DNA from: Dethiothermospora halolimnae
Lineage (GTDB): Bacteria > Bacillota > Clostridia > Tissierellales > VENL01
Reading direction: 5' to 3'
Length of the DNA: 29,584 bases
Assembly (NCBI RefSeq): GCF_037577855.1
Contig: NZ_JBAKFX010000049.1
Span: 1-29,584, forward strand
Shown here: positions 23,531 through 29,584 of the stretch, piece by piece
Layout of the letters: the number at the start of each line of letters is the position of its first letter
Position numbering within the stretch: position 1 is the first letter of the stretch
Translations under genes and position numbers: made by a program
Notes under the pieces: generated by a model
Databases searched by the model: none
What the model was told of the DNA's origin: nothing
Seen by the model: the letters and a program-made list of their open reading frames with translations, nothing else

Positions 23531-24451
23531 CTAATAAGTTTTTATTTTTCCTACTAATTTATTTACATCTGAAATATTATTTTTAGCTAAATATTCCCTT
23601 AGCTTATCTAGCATTTTCATTGTTATGGTTGGGTCCACAAAGTTTGCTGTTCCAACAGATACTGCCGATGCCCCTGCTAATAGAAATTCTATTATATCCT
23701 CTGCCGTCATTATGCCTCCCATCCCTATGATTGGTATATTAACAACTTGACTTACCTGCCATACCATTCTAAGGGCCACGGGCTTTATGGCTGGTCCCGA
23801 TAGACCTCCAACATTATTTCTAAGTATTGGTCTTCTTGTATTTATATCAATTGCCATTCCCAATAAAGTATTTATTAGACTAATGCAATCTGCCCCACCC
23901 TTTTCTGCACTTACTGCTATTTCCTTTATATTCGTCACATTTGGAGATAACTTTACTATAAATGGTTTATCTAATTTCTTTCTTACTTCTTTAGTTATCT
24001 TATATACAACATCACTATCGGTTCCAAATGCTACTCCACCCTCTTTAACATTGGGACAGGATATATTCATTTCAACGGCATCACAATCGGTATCATTTAT
24101 TATTTCAGCCATTTTACAATATTCTTCAATGGTATTTCCCGATATATTTGCTATTACTGTTACACCCTTTTTCTTAAGATAGGGGAGTTCTTCTTTTACA
24201 AAGTACTCTACTCCTGGATTTTCAAGACCCACACTATTTAGCATACCACCTGGAGTTTCTGCAATACGTGGAGCCTTATTTCCCTTTCTAGGCTTAAGGG
24301 TCAATCCCTTTACCATTATTCCCCCTAGCTTTGATATATCCATAAATTCTTCAAACTCTCTTCCAAAACCATAGGTTCCCGATGCCGTCATTATTGGGTT
24401 TTTCAGTTTCAGTTCTCCTATATTTACTTCCATGTTTATACTTTTAGTCAT
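23531..24451 (-). CDS. pyrDB: Dihydroorotate dehydrogenase B, catalytic subunit
   Basis: This FMN enzyme oxidises dihydroorotate to orotate and passes electrons to PyrK and then NAD+. The 306-residue TIM barrel belongs to class 1B: catalytic Cys132 in NISCPNVKEGG, substrate-binding NSVGLENPG (72-80), Lys in FIVKLSPN, and C-terminal FMN phosphate motifs IGMGGI and SVGTANF. The gene overlaps pyrK by 8 bases (ATGACTAA), consistent with the obligate PyrK-PyrDB complex. The ribosome site GAGGTGA lies in the end of pyrK. Confidence 0.97.
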   Translation of the reverse strand: MTKSINMEVNIGELKLKNPIMTASGTYGFGREFEEFMDISKLGGIMVKGLTLKPRKGNKAPRIAETPGGMLNSVGLENPGVEYFVKEELPYLKKKGVTVIANISGNTIEEYCKMAEIINDTDCDAVEMNISCPNVKEGGVAFGTDSDVVYKITKEVRKKLDKPFIVKLSPNVTNIKEIAVSAEKGGADCISLINTLLGMAIDINTRRPILRNNVGGLSGPAIKPVALRMVWQVSQVVNIPIIGMGGIMTAEDIIEFLLAGASAVSVGTANFVDPTITMKMLDKLREYLAKNNISDVNKLVGKIKTY

Positions 24452-25214
24452 CTATTATCACCTCATTACTCCAAAATACCGGTCCATCCACACATACTTT
24501 TTTCATACTTCCATCTGCTATTTCTATAGAACATCCTAAGCATGCACCTATTCCACAGGCCATTCTTTCTTCTAGGGAAACTTGGCACTTTACATTATGT
24601 TTCTTAGCTAAATCCATAACTTTTTTTATCATAGGCTTAGGACCACATGTAAAGATGATATCGAAATCTATTTTTTCTATATCTTTTTCAAATAAGTCGG
24701 TTACAAAACCTTTATAACCTTCCCTTCCTGTCGTAGTTGATATTATGTTTTTTTTACTATACTTGTCTATCTCTCTATTTAAATAGGGATTATCATTATA
24801 TCCCAAATATGTGTATATATTATTATCTTTAAGAGCCTTAGCAAGCTCAAGTAATGGGGCTATTCCAATACCTCCTCCTACTATGGCAATATTTTTATTT
24901 TTATAATCAGTATCAAAGCCAGTACCTATAGGTCCTAATACATTCATTTGGTCTTTCACCTTCAAGTTAGCCATAGCTTTTGTTCCTTTACCTATAACTT
25001 TATAGTATATTACCACTTTATCTTCTTCTTTTTTTATTTCATTGATACTTATAGGTCTTCTTAATATAGGTTCGTTAAATTCATTTACTTTAACTTGTAA
25101 AAACTGACCTGGATAACTTGTTTTTGCTATATTTTTACTTATAAACTCCATAACATAGATATCTTCAACTATATTTTCATTTTTTGTTATTACAACATCT
25201 TCTATGAATTTCAT
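24444..25214 (-). CDS. pyrK: Dihydroorotate dehydrogenase B, electron transfer subunit
   Basis: PyrK carries FAD and a 2Fe-2S cluster that deliver dihydroorotate electrons to NAD+. The 256 residues have an N-terminal FAD-binding barrel with LRRPISI (near 51-57), an NAD-binding domain starting IAIVGGGIGIAPLL, a CGPKPM motif, and the C-terminal cluster ligands Cys220, Cys225, Cys228 and Cys241. The ATG has a GAGGTGA site 11 bases after the pyrF stop. Its overlap with pyrDB fits a heterotetrameric complex. Confidence 0.97.
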   Translation of the reverse strand: MKFIEDVVITKNENIVEDIYVMEFISKNIAKTSYPGQFLQVKVNEFNEPILRRPISINEIKKEEDKVVIYYKVIGKGTKAMANLKVKDQMNVLGPIGTGFDTDYKNKNIAIVGGGIGIAPLLELAKALKDNNIYTYLGYNDNPYLNREIDKYSKKNIISTTTGREGYKGFVTDLFEKDIEKIDFDIIFTCGPKPMIKKVMDLAKKHNVKCQVSLEERMACGIGACLGCSIEIADGSMKKVCVDGPVFWSNEVIIDD

Positions 25215-25224
25215 AAAATCACCT

Positions 25225-26148
25225 CTACCAAGCTATTTTATTTACTTTTTTAAGGGCAGTAACTATATCATCCCTCATATCTATTGCTGCCTGCCTTACT
25301 GCTAAATGGGAATCTTTTCCATTATATTTATCTTTGTACTTTTCCTTCTTATGGGCACCTATTATTCCCCTTGAAGAATTAACTATAGCACCTAAACCAT
25401 CTTCATTGAAGCAGTTTACAACATCATCAGCTGTTCCCCCTTGGGCTCCATATCCTGGAACTAAAAAGTATGATTTATCCATTATTTTTCTCAATGACTT
25501 CATTTCCTCTGGATAGGTTGCACCAACAACAGCTCCCACTGAACTATACCCATACTTTCCAATATAATTTTTTCCCCAATCATTTATTAATTCTCCCATT
25601 ATTTCATATATCTTTTTATTTTTTATTTCTATGTCCTGTAAATCCTTAGAAGACTTATTTGATGTTTTTGCTAGTATAAATACTCCTTTATTTTCATTGC
25701 AGTATTCAGTAAATGGTGCTATAGAATCCTCCCCAAGATATGGATTTAGAGTTACACTATCGATGTCTCCAAAACCTCCTCCTAAATGAGCCTTTGCATA
25801 AGCTTTAGCTGTTGACCCTATATCCCCTCTTTTTATATCTGCAATAATCAATAAGCCTTTTTCTTTTGCATAATCCACTGTTTCCTTAAATACTTTAAGT
25901 CCCTCTATACCATAACTTTCATAAAATGCTATTTGTGGTTTTATACATGGTACTATGTCTTCTATATTATCTATAATTATTTTATTATACTCTAATATTG
26001 CTTTTATCTCTGCTAAGTTTTTATCAGTGTATTCTTTTTCATATTTTTCTATAATGAAATTTGGTACAAGGTTAATCCTTGGGTCTAATCCTACTACTGA
26101 TGGATTTTTCTTTTCCTTTATTTTTTCAATTAAATTATCTACAAACAT
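25225..26148 (-). CDS. pyrF: Orotidine 5'-phosphate decarboxylase (type 2)
   Basis: PyrF decarboxylates OMP to UMP. The 307-residue protein is the longer type 2 form, with SVVGLDPRINLVP near the N-terminus, the catalytic DIKRGDIGSTAKAYA segment, TLNPYLGEDS, and LVPGYGAQGGTADD in the phosphate-binding end. The start was set to the ATG at 26148, six bases after AGGGGGT. An in-frame ATG at 26178 lies inside pyrC and has no ribosome site. The gene begins four bases after the pyrC stop, so the two are coupled. Confidence 0.95.
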   Translation of the reverse strand: MFVDNLIEKIKEKKNPSVVGLDPRINLVPNFIIEKYEKEYTDKNLAEIKAILEYNKIIIDNIEDIVPCIKPQIAFYESYGIEGLKVFKETVDYAKEKGLLIIADIKRGDIGSTAKAYAKAHLGGGFGDIDSVTLNPYLGEDSIAPFTEYCNENKGVFILAKTSNKSSKDLQDIEIKNKKIYEIMGELINDWGKNYIGKYGYSSVGAVVGATYPEEMKSLRKIMDKSYFLVPGYGAQGGTADDVVNCFNEDGLGAIVNSSRGIIGAHKKEKYKDKYNGKDSHLAVRQAAIDMRDDIVTALKKVNKIAW

Positions 26149-26152
26149 TTTA

Positions 26153-27427
26153 TTACCCCCTATAAACAATTTTTCCATTAACCAATGTATATTTTACTTT
26201 ACTTTTTAATTTATCTCCTATAAAAGGAGTATTTTTTCCCTTTGACACCATATCTTCTTCCTTTAAGATATATTCCTCATCCAAATCTATAACAGTTAAA
26301 TCAGCTGTATTTCCCTTAGCTATATGTCCACCTTCAATTCCTATTATTTCCCTTGGTTTTGTACTCATTAGTTCAACTAATTTAAATATGTCGATAATGC
26401 CCTTATCAACAAGTTCCCTGATAGCCAAAGGTAATGCCAGTTCTATTCCTGATAAGCCAAAAGGGGCCTTATCTAGACTAAGCTGTTTCTCATCCATTGA
26501 ATGGGGAGCATGGTCTGTGGCTATTATATCTATTGTCCCATCTTTAATGCCTTGAATTATTTCTTTTACATCTTCATCTGTTCTTAATGGTGGGTTAACT
26601 TTCCCTATGGCTCCTTTTTCCAATACAACCTTTTCTGTTATGGCAAAATGATGGGGAGTAACTTCACATGTAACTTTAATCCCTTCTTTTTTAGCTTTTC
26701 TTATCATCTCCACCGATTCCTTTGTACTTATATGGCATATGTGGATAGGTTTATCTAGTCTCTTTGCTATCTCTATATCCCTTTCTATCATTTTATTTTC
26801 TGCTTCCCTTGATATACCTTTTAATTTTAGCTTTTCTGAAATCATTCCTTCATTTATACACCCATCATTAACATAGTTTTCATCTTCACTATGGATTAAT
26901 ATTGGTATCCCTAAATCCCTTGCTTTCTTCATTGCCTTTTCCATTATTTCTTTATCCATAATAGGTTTCCCATCATCTGATATTGCATAAATGCCTTCTT
27001 TAAACATTTCTTCTATTTCAGTAAGCATTAAGCCCTCTTCTTTCTCTGTTACTGCCCCTATTGGTAATACCTTAATAATACTATCTTTGTCTATTATACT
27101 TTTAAGTATCTTTAAATTATCTACACTATCTATAACTGGTTTAGTATTTGGCATAACGGCTACAGATGTAAATCCTCCCTTTGCAGCAGCCATTGAACCA
27201 GTTTTTATTGTCTCTTTATACTCATACCCCGGTTCCCTGAAATGAACATGTATATCAACAAATCCTGGAGCAATATATTTCCCTGATATATCTATTACTT
27301 CTATATTATCCACTTCTATATTGTCATCAATTTCTTCTATCAATCCATCTTTTATCAATACGTCGGAACCTTTGATTTCTTTATTGTTTACATCTATAAT
27401 AAAACCATTTTTTAATATTAATTCCAT
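26153..27427 (-). CDS. pyrC: Dihydroorotase (class I)
   Basis: PyrC closes carbamoyl-aspartate to dihydroorotate. The 424-residue amidohydrolase has the metal motif DIHVHFREPG (His60, His62), the HSEDENYV and HICHISTKESVEMI histidine segments, and ATDHAPHSMDEK with the catalytic Asp. Its length and the FREPG motif place it in the monofunctional class I of Gram-positive bacteria. The ATG follows GGGAGGTG. A strong terminator ends only 31 bases upstream, after uraA, with no room for a normal promoter. No aspartate transcarbamoylase gene (pyrB) precedes it, contrary to the Bacillus order. Confidence 0.96.
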   Translation of the reverse strand: MELILKNGFIIDVNNKEIKGSDVLIKDGLIEEIDDNIEVDNIEVIDISGKYIAPGFVDIHVHFREPGYEYKETIKTGSMAAAKGGFTSVAVMPNTKPVIDSVDNLKILKSIIDKDSIIKVLPIGAVTEKEEGLMLTEIEEMFKEGIYAISDDGKPIMDKEIMEKAMKKARDLGIPILIHSEDENYVNDGCINEGMISEKLKLKGISREAENKMIERDIEIAKRLDKPIHICHISTKESVEMIRKAKKEGIKVTCEVTPHHFAITEKVVLEKGAIGKVNPPLRTDEDVKEIIQGIKDGTIDIIATDHAPHSMDEKQLSLDKAPFGLSGIELALPLAIRELVDKGIIDIFKLVELMSTKPREIIGIEGGHIAKGNTADLTVIDLDEEYILKEEDMVSKGKNTPFIGDKLKSKVKYTLVNGKIVYRG

Positions 27428-27458
27428 TTTGCACCTCCCAATTCCACTATTATTTTCT

Positions 27459-27489
27459 AAAAAAAGAGTAGCATAAATTTATGCTACTC
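27459..27489 (-). terminator. Strong terminator between uraA and pyrC
   Basis: A perfect 24-base palindrome (27489-27478 with 27477-27466; GAGTAGCATAAA arm) followed in minus-strand RNA by seven U (27465-27459). It starts just after the uraA stop. No PyrR-binding sequence lies before it, so it looks constitutive and would limit expression of pyrC-F-K-D-E from the pyrR side. Confidence 0.9.
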
Positions 27490-27492
27490 AAA

Positions 27493-28815
27493 TTATTCAT
27501 TTTCAGGTAAAAGTTTATTTATAATAACTCCTATTAGTGCTGCTAAGCTTAAACCTATCATTTGAATATTGTCAGTTATACTAATCCCTATCTTAGTATT
27601 TTTTATGGCAACAAACTCCTGTGGAAGATCTATTCCTTGATTCATTATATCGTTAATCACCTGTTGCTTTCCATTTAAGAACTCTGTTCCTATACCAACA
27701 ACTAAGATAAGGGAAATAATTATTAAATTTCTATTATTTGAATAGTTTATATCTGAATTTGCAAGGGTTCTTATTCCAACACTGGCTATCATACCAAATA
27801 GTATTATACTAACTCCCCCCATTACAGATTGGGGTATGGTTTGTAAAACCGCTCCTACCTTCCCTATAAAGCTAAGTCCTATTGCCATACAAGCTGCTAT
27901 TCTTAATATAGAAGGATCATAGTTTTTAGTTACTGCTAGTACACTGGTATTTTCTCCATATGTTGTATTTGGAGGTCCTCCTATTAAACCTGCAAATAAT
28001 GTGGCTAGTCCATCACCTAGTAAAGTTCTATTTAAACCTGGATCCTTTATAAAGTTCTTTCCTACCACTGAACCGTTGGTAGTAATGTCCCCTATATGTT
28101 CCATAAATACTGCCAATACTATAGGGGCAATCATGGCTATGGCTCCTATGCTAAACTTAGGTAAAGTGAAGCTAGGTATTGCAAGCATACTTGCACTGTT
28201 TATAGCATCATAATTAACCTCTCCCATTATAGCTGCAACAGTATATCCAACCACAACTCCACATAATATTGGTATTACCTTAAATAATCCCTTTCCAAAT
28301 ATGGAAAATATCATAACCGTAATTATAACTATAAAGGCTATTAACCAGTTTGTTGATGCCATACTTATTGCCGTTGGACTCAATGTAAGTCCTATTACTA
28401 TAATCATTGGTCCAGTAACCACTGGTGGAAAAAAGCTCTTGATTCTTTCAACTCCAAATACTGATATCAATAGGGACAATGCCAAGTATAAAGCCCCAGC
28501 AACCATTATTCCACCTTGAGCATATCTTAAATCTCCATATTGACTTGCCACTGCTCCTATTACTGGAATGAAGGCAAAACTAGAGCCTAGAAATGCAGGT
28601 ACCTTCCCTTTAGTTACAAGGTGGAACAGTAATGTTCCACATCCTGCTGAAAATAATGCCACTGTTGCATTTAATCCAGTAATCATAGGTACCAATATTG
28701 TGGCCCCAAACATTGCAATAACATGCTGAAGCCCCATAATTCCTTTTCTTCCTGCTTCTTTTAATTGACTTGTTTCTTTTCCATACCTTGTCTCTGCTGA
28801 TGTTGTTTTAAGCAT
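27493..28815 (-). CDS. uraA: Uracil permease (UraA/PyrP, NCS2 family)
   Basis: This membrane transporter imports uracil with protons. The 440 residues form about 14 hydrophobic helices. They contain the family substrate-site glutamates in FMEHIGDI and PPNTTYGENTS, the QHVIAMFGATILVP helix near the N-terminus and the SSFAFIPVIG segment. The ATG has a perfect AGGAGGT site that is complementary to a CCTCCT sequence just upstream (28844-28839). The gene follows pyrR after 74 bases holding a PyrR-binding hairpin, as pyrP does in Bacillus. It allows uracil salvage to be repressed when pyrimidines are plentiful. Confidence 0.96.
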   Translation of the reverse strand: MLKTTSAETRYGKETSQLKEAGRKGIMGLQHVIAMFGATILVPMITGLNATVALFSAGCGTLLFHLVTKGKVPAFLGSSFAFIPVIGAVASQYGDLRYAQGGIMVAGALYLALSLLISVFGVERIKSFFPPVVTGPMIIVIGLTLSPTAISMASTNWLIAFIVIITVMIFSIFGKGLFKVIPILCGVVVGYTVAAIMGEVNYDAINSASMLAIPSFTLPKFSIGAIAMIAPIVLAVFMEHIGDITTNGSVVGKNFIKDPGLNRTLLGDGLATLFAGLIGGPPNTTYGENTSVLAVTKNYDPSILRIAACMAIGLSFIGKVGAVLQTIPQSVMGGVSIILFGMIASVGIRTLANSDINYSNNRNLIIISLILVVGIGTEFLNGKQQVINDIMNQGIDLPQEFVAIKNTKIGISITDNIQMIGLSLAALIGVIINKLLPENE

Positions 28816-28822
28816 AAAAATA

Positions 28823-28889
28823 CCTCCTTATTTTTTGTAGGAGGGAGAATAATCTCCCCTTTTCAGCCTCACGGGACTGATTTAAAAGG
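28823..28889 (-). promoter_or_regulatory. PyrR-binding attenuator in the pyrR-uraA gap
   Basis: Minus-strand RNA contains CAGTCCCGTGAGGCTG (28879-28864), which fits the PyrR binding-loop consensus. It is enclosed by a CCTTTT/AAAAGG stem (28889-28884 with 28863-28858) that starts one base after the pyrR stop. A second hairpin GGGAGA-TTAT-TCTCCC (28858-28843) follows, but no U-tract. Its 3' arm leads into CCTCCT (28844-28839), which can pair with the uraA ribosome site AGGAGG (28828-28823). PyrR binding is clear; control may be at translation rather than termination. Confidence 0.88.
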
Positions 28890-29429
28890 TTACACTAATT
28901 CAGTTATTGTTACTTCATCTTTATCATCTATTTCTTTAAAACTAACATTTACTAACTCTTCTCTAGATGTGGGAACATTTTTCCCCACAAAATCAGGTCT
29001 AATAGGTAACTCCCTATGTCCCCTATCTATCAATACAGCAAGTTGTATTTTTTCTGGTCTTCCCTTATCCACTAAAGCATCTAAAGCTGCTCTAGCTGTT
29101 CTTCCTGTATATAAAACATCATCTACTAAAACTATTATTTTACCTGTTATATCATAATGAAATTCTGTAGATTCAACTACAGGCTTATCATCAACTTCTG
29201 TTAAGTCATCTCTGTATAAGGTTATATCCAATGTTAAAACGGGTATTTCTACTCCTTCGAACTGCTGAATTTTTTTAGCTATTCTTTTAGCAAAGGGGAT
29301 ACCTCTAGTTTTTATCCCAACTAAAACAATATCGTCTACACCTTTATTTTTTTCAACTATCTCATGGGATATCCTAGTGATTGCCCTGCCAATGGACTTC
29401 TCATCTAATATATTAGACTTTGTTTTCAT
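28890..29429 (-). CDS. pyrR: Pyrimidine operon RNA-binding attenuator / uracil phosphoribosyltransferase PyrR
   Basis: PyrR binds UMP and the hairpin of pyr leader RNA to reduce expression; it also has weak uracil phosphoribosyltransferase activity. The 179 residues show the phosphoribosyltransferase fold, with the PRPP motif VLVDDVLYTGRTARAALD (from 100), VGIKTRGIPFA near 37-47 and the basic IDRGHRELPIRPDFVGKNVPT segment that helps bind RNA. The ATG has an AGGAGGT site. Only 32 bases separate the start from the end of a group IIC intron, so its own promoter and any leader attenuator must lie beyond the intron, outside the window. The only PyrR site visible here is downstream, before uraA. 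Confidence 0.97.
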   Translation of the reverse strand: MKTKSNILDEKSIGRAITRISHEIVEKNKGVDDIVLVGIKTRGIPFAKRIAKKIQQFEGVEIPVLTLDITLYRDDLTEVDDKPVVESTEFHYDITGKIIVLVDDVLYTGRTARAALDALVDKGRPEKIQLAVLIDRGHRELPIRPDFVGKNVPTSREELVNVSFKEIDDKDEVTITELV

Positions 29430-29461
29430 TTGTTATACCTCCTGCTGGTTAGGTTTTATAT

Positions 29462-29584
29462 ATAGAGTAGGAGGTAGATAATTAATTTATCTACCGGCCT
29501 CTCACACCACCGTACGTACCGTTCGGTATACGGCGGTTCACTAAGACAATCTGAATTTTTCATACTGTGAAGATAAACTTGTAA
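29462..29584 (-). mobile_element. Group IIC intron, 3' end (domains V and VI)
   Basis: On the minus strand, 29537-29506 forms domain V: a 9-bp lower stem (ACCGCCGTA with TACGGTGGT), a two-base CG bulge on the 3' side, a 4-bp upper stem (TACC/GGTA) and a GAAC loop. From memory this is the domain V of the O. iheyensis group IIC intron. Domain VI follows: GAG-AGG pairs with CCT-A-CTC, leaving a single bulged A (29468) as branch point, around a 9-bp GGTAGATAA hairpin. The 3' end falls at about 29462, after CTCTAT. The upstream 46 bases to the window end would be domain IV or the tail of its reverse transcriptase gene; too short to tell. Orientation matches the intron at 1-118. Confidence 0.9.

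Noticed and set aside
26149..26178. Longer pyrF start adding ten residues
   Set aside because: It lies in the end of pyrC without a ribosome site; the ATG at 26148 has AGGGGGT at six bases.
29530..29584. C-terminal end of an intron reverse transcriptase at the right edge
   Set aside because: One minus-strand frame gives 13 codons before a TAG near domain V, which is too short to support a coding call.

Overview
This AT-rich window is a piece of a low-GC Firmicutes chromosome. Gene content and order point to Clostridia/Tissierellia: the yicC-remA-gmk-rpoZ-coaBC-priA-def-fmt-rsmB-rlmN-stp-prkC-rsgA-rpe order is that of Bacillus and Clostridium, with the clostridial insertion of a YugP-type zinc peptidase and a DUF116 protein between fmt and rsmB. 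Every gene except rqcH is on the minus strand, so the biological reading order runs from high to low coordinates.

Reading from the right edge: (1) 29584-29462 is the 3' end (domains V and VI) of a group IIC self-splicing intron lying 32 bases upstream of pyrR. (2) 29429-22940 is a pyrimidine locus: pyrR, uraA, pyrC, pyrF, pyrK, pyrDB, pyrE. It has a PyrR-binding hairpin between pyrR and uraA and a strong terminator between uraA and pyrC; carAB and pyrB are not here. (3) 22939-22545 is a noncoding stretch packed with palindromes and degenerate heptamer repeats. (4) 22544-18066 looks like an envelope-stress / peptide-antibiotic resistance module: a PAP2-family phosphatase, an OmpR-type response regulator with a short-loop histidine kinase, and a BcrAB-like ABC transporter whose promoter carries four half-sites spaced exactly 11 bp apart. 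(5) 16259-18037 (+) is rqcH, divergent from yicC and convergent with the transporter. (6) 15888-12685 is yicC, remA, gmk, rpoZ, coaBC, ended by a terminator. (7) 12536-5754 is priA, def, fmt, a DUF116 gene, the zinc peptidase gene and rsmB. (8) 5594-283 is rlmN, stp, prkC, rsgA, rpe behind an extended -10 promoter. (9) 258-119 is a TPP riboswitch with its terminator, and 118-1 is the 5' end of a second group IIC intron inserted immediately after that terminator.

Functionally the window joins ribosome and translation upkeep (RlmN, RsmB, RsgA, Fmt, Def, RqcH), Ser/Thr phospho-signalling (PrkC/Stp), nucleotide and cofactor supply (Gmk, CoaBC, pyr genes, Rpe) and envelope defence. Most genes are ordinary housekeeping. 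The noteworthy signals are at the edges and between genes: intron insertion at a riboswitch terminator, a PyrR site without an obvious intrinsic terminator, the 11-bp operator array, and a family of repeated intergenic hairpins. All family names rest on motifs read by eye; no database search was run.
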